Positions 7,560-15,364 of a stretch of DNA of 25,317 bases are shown in pieces. Below the pieces are notes generated by a model. It saw only the letters and a list, made by a program, of their open reading frames with translations, had not been told where the DNA came from and did no database searches. The number at the start of each line of letters is the position of its first letter. Position 1 is the first letter of the stretch. The stretch spans positions 1 through 25,317 of IMG/VR virus record IMGVR_UViG_3300032294_000718. One strand, 5' to 3'. A program made the position numbers and the translations under genes. The DNA is from a virus.

Positions 7560-9716
7560 ATGCCAACTTTAGAAGAATTATTTAGAAACAAAAAATACGA
7601 TAGACTTGGGGATAGGACTCCACAAGAAGCATTTGCGGTAAGAAATAGTAAAGATATTCAGATATCAACAATAAGTCCTTTACTTAATGCTACATCCGTT
7701 CAACTTATAAATAAAGTAAGATTAGGTACAAATTCTGAAAGATTTAGGGAAACTAGAGTTGAAAGCGAATTGGTTGGATTACTTCCATTTGCTAACTTTT
7801 CATCAGCCGTATTATATGGTACTGATATTTTAAGAATCTCATCTCAAAATACATCATTGGGAGAAGCTATGAAAGCTGGGACTGGTGGTAGGGGATTGGT
7901 AGCAACTGCTGCTAGAGTAGTAGGTGATACTGTTGGTGAGGCGGTACAATTTGGTGGTTCTCGATTATTAAAAGTACCATCAACGTTTAATGCAAAAACA
8001 GCAATTACAAAAGCTGGAGCAGCTATAAAAAATACATTAGGTTCTTTATTTCCGGATGTATTAATACCATCTAAAATTGTTGCAAGTCCTGTATTTACTG
8101 CTAAAGTTCCTGGGTTTAATGAAGAATATAGGATTCATGAGAATTTAGCAAATTTAAAAAACTTTTCAGCTGGAACTAAGGTAGCATCATTTTTAGCAAA
8201 AAACGCAACTGGAACACCTGACCAAATTAAACAAGCGGTTATTGGACAGGGATTGAATATAGCACAACAACAAACAAAAAGATTTGTATCAAATCAATTA
8301 GTTAAAGTATTATCTAAAGGTGGAGACAAAGCACAGCAAATGGCTAAAGAATTACAACAAAGTCAAGTTGTTTTTCTTAGATGGTCATCTTTAAAAAAAT
8401 ATTCTGATGTTGTAAAAAATGAAAGACAATTTGGAAAACCTCCATTAAATTTTGCTAATCAGGAATATACTAGCGCAGATACATTAATAGATGATAGATT
8501 AGACCTTTCAACTAAATACGCAATAGAATTTAGTGGTGAAGCTGATGAAAAGAAAAGAGGAAAAGCTAGATTTTTAAAAGAAAAAAATCAAGCCGAATCG
8601 AATTATATTGATGGTGAAGCTAATGGTGTTTGGAAATATTCATCAGTTCCAAGAACAAAATCTAGAACAAAGTATGGCCTATATGAAAGACGAGATGTTT
8701 TTAATGAAAGAGAGCCATATAACACTGGAACTGATGCTGCTAGTATTAAAAGAGATGAGGAGACTGATAGACTGGATATGATACCATTAAAATTTGTATC
8801 TGTTGGTAACGCATCTGCTGTAAATTTTAGAGGAACTATAACGGGATTGAGTGAGCAATTTTCTCCATCTTGGGATAGTAGTAGATTTATAGGTTCGCCA
8901 TTTAACTTTTATACATATCAAAGTATAGAAAGAACTGTACAATTTTCGTTTAAAGTATTTTCACTTAGTAGCATAGAACATAAAAATAATTGGAGTAAAT
9001 TGGCGTATTTAAGTTCATTATGCTATCCACAGCAATATACAGGTGGAGCTGGTGCTGTTACTGCTCCATTTTTAAAATTTACAATGGGTGATATGTATAG
9101 AGACAGAGAATGTTTTATTGAAAACATGTCTTATAATATAGATGATAACTATCCTTGGGAAATTGGATTAAATCGTAAAGATTTACAAAATTATAGATTA
9201 CCAATGATTGTAGAAGTAACAATTACATTGAAATTTGTTGAAGCAAAATCTAATACACATACCTACGAAATAGGTGAGGATAAGAAATTAAACCCAGTAC
9301 TTTTAGGTAAAAAATTATATAGCTATTCAGATAATTTTTCTGGTGATAAAAGTCAAGAAAATGATAAAAGATTCACATCAACAAATAAACCTGATGTAAG
9401 GCCTGACCCATCAAAACCACAATCTGAAACAAATCAACAAGAACAGGGAGACCCATATCCACAAGATTCAACAAACGAAGCGTTATTTATTCAGAAACAA
9501 TTTAAATTACAAAAAGCTCAAATATTCTACACACCATTAGGACAAACTAAAGCAAGGCAAGTTTATAGACAAAAGAAAACTGGTAAATTGTATTTTGGTG
9601 ATGGTACTCCATATACCGCTCTTGGTTTTAAAAATATTGGACCTGATTTAAGTTTTGTTACTAAAGTGGATGTTGTGGCTAATCCATTTACTCCTAATAT
9701 AGATAATATAGCATAA
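7560..9716 (+). CDS. Large baseplate/tail structural protein (718 aa)
   Basis: The N-terminal part (about 1-390) is rich in Ala, Lys and Gln with little recognisable motif. The C-terminal half contains a compact strand-rich domain (about 418-565) with the pattern 'FRGTITGLSEQFSPSWDSSRFIGSP', 'YTYQSIERTVQFSFKV' and 'SSIEHKNNWSKLAYLSSLCYPQQY', ending 'DDNYPWEIG' and 'LPMIVEVTITLKFV'. I associate this pattern with baseplate or tube-initiator-type proteins next to the tape measure in several contractile phages, though I cannot name the T4 equivalent with confidence (gp48/gp54-like is possible). The tail beyond 590 is low-complexity, rich in Pro, Gln and Asp. It follows the tape measure by 11 bases and is one base from the next gene. 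Confidence 0.75.
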   Translation: MPTLEELFRNKKYDRLGDRTPQEAFAVRNSKDIQISTISPLLNATSVQLINKVRLGTNSERFRETRVESELVGLLPFANFSSAVLYGTDILRISSQNTSLGEAMKAGTGGRGLVATAARVVGDTVGEAVQFGGSRLLKVPSTFNAKTAITKAGAAIKNTLGSLFPDVLIPSKIVASPVFTAKVPGFNEEYRIHENLANLKNFSAGTKVASFLAKNATGTPDQIKQAVIGQGLNIAQQQTKRFVSNQLVKVLSKGGDKAQQMAKELQQSQVVFLRWSSLKKYSDVVKNERQFGKPPLNFANQEYTSADTLIDDRLDLSTKYAIEFSGEADEKKRGKARFLKEKNQAESNYIDGEANGVWKYSSVPRTKSRTKYGLYERRDVFNEREPYNTGTDAASIKRDEETDRLDMIPLKFVSVGNASAVNFRGTITGLSEQFSPSWDSSRFIGSPFNFYTYQSIERTVQFSFKVFSLSSIEHKNNWSKLAYLSSLCYPQQYTGGAGAVTAPFLKFTMGDMYRDRECFIENMSYNIDDNYPWEIGLNRKDLQNYRLPMIVEVTITLKFVEAKSNTHTYEIGEDKKLNPVLLGKKLYSYSDNFSGDKSQENDKRFTSTNKPDVRPDPSKPQSETNQQEQGDPYPQDSTNEALFIQKQFKLQKAQIFYTPLGQTKARQVYRQKKTGKLYFGDGTPYTALGFKNIGPDLSFVTKVDVVANPFTPNIDNIA

Positions 9717-9717
9717 T

Positions 9718-10011
9718 ATGAGAAGTAGATACGAAAGAAATAGTACTAAAATAACTAAAGATGGTAGAGTAGTATATAAAGCTAAACGATATGCAAATAT
9801 ACCATTAAGAGAAACTGATATTTATGTGGCAACCGAAACTGGTGATAGGTTAGATACATTAGCTAATTATTTTTATAATAATTCATCTCTTTGGTGGATA
9901 ATAGCAACTGCTAATAATATACATGATGCTAAATTTTCTTTTCCAGATGGAACTATACTTAGAATACCAATACAATATATAGAAATTGTGAATAATGAAA
10001 ATCAAATATAA
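9718..10011 (+). CDS. LysM / tail protein X-like baseplate protein (gp53-type)
   Basis: A 97-residue protein whose central part, TGDRLDTLANYFYNNSSLWWIIATANN, has the classic small LysM-type fold pattern seen in phage baseplate proteins (T4 gp53 and P2 tail protein X): a Gly-Asp start, Leu-xx-Ile/Leu-Ala, an aromatic pair, then Trp-Trp-xx-Ala-xx-Asn. It ends in a 'PDGTILRIPI' strand, also typical. In baseplates this domain bridges the hub and wedge or contacts the tube; peptidoglycan binding is not implied. It is positioned between two large baseplate genes with one- and two-base gaps, so translational coupling is likely. Confidence 0.8.
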   Translation: MRSRYERNSTKITKDGRVVYKAKRYANIPLRETDIYVATETGDRLDTLANYFYNNSSLWWIIATANNIHDAKFSFPDGTILRIPIQYIEIVNNENQI

Positions 10012-10013
10012 AA

Positions 10014-13000
10014 ATGTTTCCAAAACTTACAAATATAGAACCTATCATTTCGGCAAGCATAAAGTCTAACGATACCATTCAAGCATCTAAATTAAATTGT
10101 TTTGTTAGAATTATATCTGGTGTGGGAACGGGATTGATTATGACTTCAAATCCTGACTGGAAACTTTTTAGTGCTGCTGGTTTTAGTGAACCTACATTTT
10201 ATGGAGATTCGGCTGGTAGTGGTACAATTGGGGTTAGTTGGACAGGAAAACCTGTATATGCAGCTCAGCAATCAATGGGGCAAGATGTTCCTTTTAAACC
10301 ATCACCAATAGTAACAGCTATAAATGTTAAAGAAGGTAAAGACCAGATATCAAGACATTGTGACCTAAAAATAACAGCATATACAATCGCTCAAGTTGAA
10401 GTATTACAAACTTATATGATGGAACCCGGTTTTTCTCTTTTTATAGAATATGGTTGGAATACCAATTTAGGAGTGAGTGGATTGATACCAATAAAATATA
10501 ATACTATTGTATCTGATGCTGGTAAATATAGTTTAGACCAAATTAGCTTACATAAAAAAAGAGTAGATACACATGGGGAATATGATTCATTTTTAGGATT
10601 TATAGTTGGAGGTACTGTTACATCAAATGGAGATTTATTTGACATTAATATAAAACTAAGAGGGGCACCTGGACTACCAACATATTTACAATCTCAAGCC
10701 AGTATAGAAGAAATAGTAGACGGAAAAGTTAGTAACAAATATTCAGTTACACCATTTGGAGTTACTGAATTGAATTTAGAGGCAGCTGAGCAAATGGCTG
10801 AAAGACGTTTTAAACAAATGTTTAATGATTTACCAAAAACAAGACAAACCACATTTGTTAGAGATTTGATTGGTAATAATGGTAAATTTAGTAATTTGGA
10901 TTTTATAAATTTCGATCCTGTTATTCAAGTACAAATATCGAATTTTGCAGAAGGTAGAGATGCATCTGGTGCAGAACTCCCTAAAGATGAACCAATAGTT
11001 CCTAAGAATGCAGGTAATACTGCAAAAGAAGTTGAAGAAGCGGGTGGACTTAATCCTAAAAAATTGCAAGAAATTGCTGAAGCAATAATTCAAAAACAAG
11101 CTGGGTTTAAGGATGTAGCAACACCACCCACAGTAGTTACAGGTGGTTTTTTTACAATAGATACAGCTTGGGAAAATTATTTACAAAGTAAACAAAGTGC
11201 AGGGGACCCTATAACAAGGGCGGAAATTGATGCAGCTATAGCAAAATACATAGATGTAAAATCTACTAATTTTACAGATGGAGTAGGTGGTACTGTTAAA
11301 GGATATTCATATACAAAAAAACCAGAACCACCACCGCCAGCCGCAACCAACACAGCAGCAAGCACTTCAGGAGCCGCAGGTACTTCCGGAACTGCAGGTG
11401 CTTCAACGGCTCAACAAACTGGAGGGGGTGGTACTGCACGAGTAGAGGCAGTTGCTGCAACTGAAATTAAATTAGCCGGTGGCTTGGTTCTTCCAAAAGA
11501 AAAATTATTTTCAAAAAATAGATATGTTAGATTTGGAAAAGCAGTAGATATAATAAATACAAATTCCGGAATACAATCATATATAGTAGCTGGTAGAAGT
11601 GTAAATGCTATTCTTAACGTAAAAAATACACCAATAGGTGCATTTAAGGGTATATATTCAACCAAACCTGAAACATTAGTAATACCTGGATTAATTCCTG
11701 ATTTTACTAAATTTTTTATGGAACAAAATTTAGCAAATTTAAGTGATAATGAACCGTTAGTTGATTTATCAATAGGACCATTATCATTTGCACAATCCAC
11801 GGCATTAAATTCCGGTGGATTTAAAGAAAACGCTTATTATTGGGGAAAATTGGAAAATTTATATATCAATTTTGAATTGCTTAAAAAAGAATTAGATACT
11901 CCAAATAAAACAATTCGTGAAATTTTAGAATCTCTACTAAACGAAATGAGTTCAGCTGTTGATGCATTTTGGAATTTTCAAATAGTTGAGAAAAGTGAAG
12001 CAGTTAAAGATAACACAGGTACAGAAAGAAACACTTTAATTTATACTGTAGTTGATGAAAATTGGATAGGAGCAAACCCAAATCCAGCTCCTGTAAAATT
12101 TACACATAGTGGTGAACAATCTAGATTTTTAGATGCGGATTTGAATATAGATATTCCGGGTTCGATGGCAAGTCAAATTGTATCAAAAAGATTATCATTA
12201 TCTGTGAATCCATCACAACCAAATTTAGAATTGGGTGGAATTTTTTCAAAAGGAGTGGACCAATTTTTAAAAGCATATATAGATGCAGGTTCAGCATCAA
12301 CGGGTACAACAACTACGAATACAACTACCACAACTACAACAACGGCAACAAGTGAAGATGATAAAAAATTAGAAGAAAGATTTAATAAAATTCCAAAAGG
12401 AACACTAACGGATGCACAGCAAAAAGAGATGCAAACACTAAAAGATGCACAAAACGCTAATAGTAAAGCAGCAACAGATTTAGATGCTGAGAAGGCTAGA
12501 TTAAAAGGGTTGGAATCCACACGTGACTCAAGATATAGAGCTCAAGCAGCTATATTAGATAAATATGATGGGACACGTGGTACGGATTTCGATGTTGATG
12601 GTGATGAAATAGATGACCCTAAACAAGCTGCAATTGAAAGAAAAAAATTAGAAGATATTGATAAAGAAATAGCTGCTTTAAAAAAGAAAGTAAATGACGG
12701 TAGTGCTGCTATAAAAACCAAAGAGGATGAAATTAACAAATCTGTGGAAGATTTTGAAAAAGGAGCTAATGAGCAAATTGTAGCAAATATTTCAACAAAT
12801 TTAGATAAAATTGATGTAGTACCCAACCCAGCTGAGAATTCAATAACAGCAACAGATTTAAATAATTTTCTTACTGACCCTGCTTTATTTAAACAAAAAT
12901 TTAGAATATATTGTTGTAGAGATGCTAAATACTTAAATATACTTAAAACGAATGCTATGGGTGTTAAATCTGGAGGTGGTGGTAGATTATCACATCCATT

Positions 13001-13187
13001 ACCTATAAAATATTCATTTACAATTTTAGGAAAAAGTGGTATTAGGAGAGGAGATACGTTTAATATAGATGGAATACCTAAAAAATATGAGCAAAATGGG
13101 TTATTCCAAGTTACAGAAATTGAACAAACTATTCAAAATATGAAATGGACAACTAGAGTTCAAGGGGAATATAGACAACAGCAATAA
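10014..13187 (+). CDS. Very large baseplate hub protein with low-complexity linkers and coiled coil
   Basis: This 1057-residue protein appears to be a hub protein split by insertions. N-terminal residues 1-250 contain strand-rich sequence with 'MEPGFSLFIEYGWN' and 'SFLGFIVGGTVTSNGDLFDINIKLRGAP', typical of gp27-like hub barrels. Residues about 437-478 are a Pro/Ala/Thr/Gly linker. A second folded region (about 490-755) follows. A near-pure Thr linker at about 763-778 comes next, then a charged coiled coil (about 785-930). The C-terminal domain ends 'IRRGDTFNIDGIPKKY', 'FQVTEIEQTIQNMKWTTRVQGEYR', the usual closing strands of hub proteins of the gp27 / late-control-D type. T4 gp27 is about 390 residues, so this is far larger than usual. 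The hub joins tube, baseplate and spike. The assignment to hub is good; internal domain limits are approximate. Confidence 0.8.
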   Translation: MFPKLTNIEPIISASIKSNDTIQASKLNCFVRIISGVGTGLIMTSNPDWKLFSAAGFSEPTFYGDSAGSGTIGVSWTGKPVYAAQQSMGQDVPFKPSPIVTAINVKEGKDQISRHCDLKITAYTIAQVEVLQTYMMEPGFSLFIEYGWNTNLGVSGLIPIKYNTIVSDAGKYSLDQISLHKKRVDTHGEYDSFLGFIVGGTVTSNGDLFDINIKLRGAPGLPTYLQSQASIEEIVDGKVSNKYSVTPFGVTELNLEAAEQMAERRFKQMFNDLPKTRQTTFVRDLIGNNGKFSNLDFINFDPVIQVQISNFAEGRDASGAELPKDEPIVPKNAGNTAKEVEEAGGLNPKKLQEIAEAIIQKQAGFKDVATPPTVVTGGFFTIDTAWENYLQSKQSAGDPITRAEIDAAIAKYIDVKSTNFTDGVGGTVKGYSYTKKPEPPPPAATNTAASTSGAAGTSGTAGASTAQQTGGGGTARVEAVAATEIKLAGGLVLPKEKLFSKNRYVRFGKAVDIINTNSGIQSYIVAGRSVNAILNVKNTPIGAFKGIYSTKPETLVIPGLIPDFTKFFMEQNLANLSDNEPLVDLSIGPLSFAQSTALNSGGFKENAYYWGKLENLYINFELLKKELDTPNKTIREILESLLNEMSSAVDAFWNFQIVEKSEAVKDNTGTERNTLIYTVVDENWIGANPNPAPVKFTHSGEQSRFLDADLNIDIPGSMASQIVSKRLSLSVNPSQPNLELGGIFSKGVDQFLKAYIDAGSASTGTTTTNTTTTTTTTATSEDDKKLEERFNKIPKGTLTDAQQKEMQTLKDAQNANSKAATDLDAEKARLKGLESTRDSRYRAQAAILDKYDGTRGTDFDVDGDEIDDPKQAAIERKKLEDIDKEIAALKKKVNDGSAAIKTKEDEINKSVEDFEKGANEQIVANISTNLDKIDVVPNPAENSITATDLNNFLTDPALFKQKFRIYCCRDAKYLNILKTNAMGVKSGGGGRLSHPLPIKYSFTILGKSGIRRGDTFNIDGIPKKYEQNGLFQVTEIEQTIQNMKWTTRVQGEYRQQQ
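11364..11399 (+). repeat. Two imperfect 18-base tandem repeats in hub linker
   Basis: ACTTCAGGAGCCGCAGGT is followed directly by ACTTCCGGAACTGCAGGT (four differences), coding for the related hexapeptides TSGAAG and TSGTAG. They lie in the Pro/Ala-rich linker and suggest growth of the linker by tandem duplication. Confidence 0.7.
12304..12352 (+). repeat. Threonine-codon microsatellite in hub gene
   Basis: A run of ACA/ACT/ACC/ACG codons broken only by single Asn and Ala codons, coding for a poly-Thr linker before the coiled coil. Mixed codons argue for selection on the Thr run, though it may still change in length by slippage. Confidence 0.7.
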
Positions 13188-13188
13188 T

Positions 13189-13554
13189 ATGGGAGTTAGT
13201 GCAATAGAATATAATGATTTAATAAAAGAACAGGGAAAATCTTTAATACAACCACATACAATTAGAACCCATGTTCCATATCCAACTGCCGATGATTATC
13301 GGAGGGGGTATATTGTTAGATATTTTATACAAATGATTAATGATGATAATGCACTTATATATGAGGTAAACGCAACTGATTATGCAAAATTTTCATTAGA
13401 TGTTTTATACAACACAGTTAATATAGATTGGAGATTGACTGGTAATTTGGAAAATATAAAATTATCAAACGGAAAATCAGTAAAATTGGGTTCTAAAAAA
13501 ATGAAAAATTTAATTTTCTATTTAGTAAATTATTTACAATTTAGTGGATATTAA
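13189..13554 (+). CDS. Small tail-module protein of unknown function (121 aa)
   Basis: I do not recognise a named family. The middle of the protein, 'YPTADDYRRGYIVRYFIQMINDD', followed by an IYEV strand and 'VNIDWRLTGNLEN', looks like a conserved small protein that recurs beside baseplate genes in T4-like phages of environmental origin. It has no signal peptide or membrane segment. It starts one base after the hub gene stop and closes the tail operon; its TAA stop is directly followed by the -33 element of the tmRNA promoter. A small baseplate or tail-completion role is likely from context only. Confidence 0.7.
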   Translation: MGVSAIEYNDLIKEQGKSLIQPHTIRTHVPYPTADDYRRGYIVRYFIQMINDDNALIYEVNATDYAKFSLDVLYNTVNIDWRLTGNLENIKLSNGKSVKLGSKKMKNLIFYLVNYLQFSGY

Positions 13555-13586
13555 TTTGGTGGTTTAATTATTTTTTCGTATATTTG
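13555..13586 (+). promoter_or_regulatory. Bacteroidota-type promoter of the tmRNA
   Basis: TTTG (13555-13558), 20-base spacer, TATATTTG (13579-13586). This matches the -33 TTTG / -7 TAnnTTTG consensus of the primary sigma factor in Bacteroidota. The start site should fall near 13591, giving a short 5' leader that RNase P would remove at 13600. The -33 element begins immediately after the stop codon of the preceding gene. Confidence 0.75.
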
Positions 13587-13599
13587 TATTTATCAATAT

Positions 13600-13985
13600 G
13601 GGGGTGACTCGGAATTGATTACAATGAGAAGTATAGTATTACATGTAGTGGGATGGCTCTCCAACCACTTTAATCTCGGAATCAACAAATAAACGCAGAA
13701 GAATTATCTTCATTCACCTTCGAAGATGCTATGGCATTCGTAGGTGCTGATTACGCTGTAGCAGCCTAATCAAACTCGGGTCGGTGCACATACAACCTAG
13801 GAACAGAAGTGTTTACAAAGGCTTTATTCGTTGGGCCCAAATCAACGAATTGGTGGAATCGCTGAACTAACCATTCGGCCCCAATTATTTTGGAAAGTGA
13901 ATAAGATTAAACTTTATCCTAAACATGTGACACGTTGGTATTATGGTTACTTTGTAAGACATGGGTTCGAATCCCATCACCTCCA
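13600..13985 (+). ncRNA. ssrA: Phage-encoded transfer-messenger RNA (tmRNA)
   Basis: tmRNA rescues stalled ribosomes by acting first as an alanine tRNA and then as a short mRNA that tags the nascent peptide for proteolysis. The acceptor stem is GGGGGTG (13600-13606) with CACCTCC (13978-13984), including a G-U at the third pair (G3-U70), the identity signal for alanyl-tRNA synthetase. The discriminator is A13985. The T arm is ATGGG-TTCGAAT-CCCAT. P2 contains TTACAA (13619-13624) with TTGTAA (13952-13957) and the conserved ACATGT (13641-13646) with ACATGT (13923-13928). A pseudoknot-like hairpin AGTGG/CCACT precedes the tag. Downstream, ATTCGTTG/CAACGAAT (13826-13833/13843-13850) with GGCC loop pairing to 13877-13880 gives another pseudoknot. 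The genomic 3' sequence after the discriminator is CGA, so CCA must be added after transcription. Length is about 386 nt, normal for one-piece tmRNA. Confidence 0.93.
13695..13769 (+). other. tmRNA proteolysis-tag reading frame (24 codons plus stop)
   Basis: The resume codon is taken as GCA at 13695, because the preceding AAATAAAC matches the A-rich single strand and the UAGUC-like motif that stands before GCA in E. coli tmRNA. The tag then begins AEELSSFTFED, continues AMAFV and ends GADYAVAA with a TAA stop. The hydrophobic Ala-Ala terminus is the expected ClpXP-type degron. At 24 residues it is longer than most bacterial tags (commonly 8-15). The exact resume codon is inferred; upstream codons in the same frame are also sense codons. 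Confidence 0.75.
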
Positions 13986-13989
13986 CGAC

Positions 13990-14027
13990 AATCCCGAACT
14001 ATTATTTGGTAGTTTGGGATTTTTTTT
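13990..14027 (+). terminator. Terminator of the tmRNA gene
   Basis: AATCCCGAACTA (13990-14001) pairs with TAGTTTGGGATT (14010-14021) over 12 positions (one G-U) around the loop TTATTTGG, followed by a long T run. The loop also carries the TTTG element of the next promoter. Confidence 0.9.
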
Positions 14028-14036
14028 GTATCTTTG
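14005..14036 (+). promoter_or_regulatory. Bacteroidota-type promoter of the polymerase gene, embedded in the tmRNA terminator
   Basis: TTTG (14005-14008, in the terminator loop), 20-base spacer, TATCTTTG (14029-14036). The start codon of the polymerase at 14042 is only five bases after the -7 element, so the transcript would be leaderless or nearly so. Confidence 0.65.
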
Positions 14037-14041
14037 TACCT

Positions 14042-15325
14042 ATGAAGATTATTGAGTCTATCGGTGAATTAAACGAATTAAAGAGATTGCTGGAAACGGA
14101 AGCATCTATTTGGTATCCATTGTGGGTAGATAATGAGAAGCATCCGCAAAACACTCATATATCGTTTGTATTCATCCAAACCCAATCGGACAAGTATATC
14201 ATACCACAACAACACACAGACGCTCTATCACTCTCTAATGAGCAAATAAATGAGTTGTTAAATACTGCCGGTGAAAAGTGGGTATTCCAAAAGAAAAAGC
14301 TACTACAATCTTTTGTTACACTTAGGGAAGGATTGAATGATGTTGACACCGCTTATTTTTTAAAGAATGGTGAAACGATAGACTACTCTCAACCACTACA
14401 ACACTTAGTAGCTCCTTATTTACACAAAGGTTACAAAGAAAACATCATTCAATCTATTCCCATTCTTAAACTCGCGGAAGCAATAGAACCACAATTACTT
14501 AAACATACAAATCAAAAGAGTAAAACTTATAATTGGTACAACGATACATTCTTACCTACCCTTTCAGATATTGAACGATTTGGGATTCGGGTCGATGGGA
14601 AAAAATTTATTGATAGATGGCCACAAGCTCATAAACAGCTTTCATCCGATAATAGAGTGTTTACGGAATACAATCCATTTACGGTGACCGGTAGACCATC
14701 CAATAGACATGGTGGCGTAAACTATGCTGCCCTAAACAAAACAGATGGTAGTAGAGATGTGTTCGTTTCCGATGGAATATTTCTACAAATGGATTATAAT
14801 GCATATCACCCAAGACTAATTGCTAAGTTGGTTGGGTTCGATGTGCCGGATGGAAATATGCACCAATGGTTAGCTGACCAATATGGTTGTAGTGTGGATG
14901 AATCAAAGGGGATAACATTCCAATTACTTTATGGTGGTATCGATGATGAGTTCCGCCAAATACCATACTTCGATAAGGTAGCTGATTACATTGATACGTT
15001 ATGGATTGAAACACAACGGAATGGATACCTACAAACACCACACCGTCATATTCCATTAGAGTGGATAGAACAACCAAATGCACAAAAGGTATTCAACTAC
15101 TTATTACAAGCGGTGGAAACTGAAATGAATGTGGATGTGATGAGAAAGATATTGAATTATGTGGATGGGAGTGGAATCCGATTTTGCCTTTATACATACG
15201 ATTCGTTCCTTTTTGATGTTCCGACTGGTATAGATAAAGGAATTGTTAGGGGATTGAAGGAAATAATTGAAGGAAGTGGGTTTCCTGTTAAGGCTAGTTG
15301 GGGATTAGATTACGGAAAATTATAA
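14042..15325 (+). CDS. Compact family A DNA polymerase with degenerate exonuclease domain
   Basis: The 427-residue protein carries the palm motifs of family A polymerases. 'FTVTGRPSNRHGG' stands for the TGRLSS region. Motif A is QMDYNAYHPRL with catalytic Asp251. The O-helix is KGITFQLLYGG (Lys289, Phe293, Tyr297, Gly298). Motif C is YTYDSFLFDVP with Asp387 in place of the usual HDE. The arginine four residues before the O-helix lysine is replaced by Val, and the motif A to O-helix distance is about 15 residues shorter than in E. coli Pol I. N-terminal residues 1-200 align by pattern with a 3'-5' exonuclease domain: a D-N-E (30-32) may correspond to the first acidic motif, but the Asp of motif II and the Tyr-x3-Asp of motif III are missing. 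The ATG at 14042 is preferred because the longer reading starts inside the tmRNA. Proofreading is probably absent; polymerase activity is likely but not certain. Confidence 0.8.
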   Translation: MKIIESIGELNELKRLLETEASIWYPLWVDNEKHPQNTHISFVFIQTQSDKYIIPQQHTDALSLSNEQINELLNTAGEKWVFQKKKLLQSFVTLREGLNDVDTAYFLKNGETIDYSQPLQHLVAPYLHKGYKENIIQSIPILKLAEAIEPQLLKHTNQKSKTYNWYNDTFLPTLSDIERFGIRVDGKKFIDRWPQAHKQLSSDNRVFTEYNPFTVTGRPSNRHGGVNYAALNKTDGSRDVFVSDGIFLQMDYNAYHPRLIAKLVGFDVPDGNMHQWLADQYGCSVDESKGITFQLLYGGIDDEFRQIPYFDKVADYIDTLWIETQRNGYLQTPHRHIPLEWIEQPNAQKVFNYLLQAVETEMNVDVMRKILNYVDGSGIRFCLYTYDSFLFDVPTGIDKGIVRGLKEIIEGSGFPVKASWGLDYGKL

Positions 15326-15331
15326 CAATCA

Positions 15332-15339
15332 TATTTATA
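15332..15339 (+). promoter_or_regulatory. TATTTATA late-type promoter box before the nuclease gene
   Basis: CATATTTATAC, 25 bases before the start at 15365, in the 39-base gap after the polymerase gene. No terminator precedes it. It would drive the nuclease and the 1427-residue protein as one late unit. Confidence 0.5.
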
Positions 15340-15364
15340 CTATATACAAAAATAGTGCTATAAT

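Noticed and set aside
12304-12352. Repeated ACA/ACT units as a CRISPR-like or regulatory repeat
   Set aside because: They are in frame Thr codons inside the hub gene with mixed synonymous codons and no spacers.
13600-13988. tmRNA sequence as an attachment site remnant of an integrated element
   Set aside because: Integration at ssrA leaves only a 3' fragment as repeat; here the whole RNA with promoter and terminator is present, and no integrase gene is visible.
13831-14055. Open frame of 74 codons, and the longer polymerase start at 13961
   Set aside because: Both begin inside the tmRNA gene; their start codons are part of its structured RNA. The polymerase start at 14042 follows the terminator and promoter.
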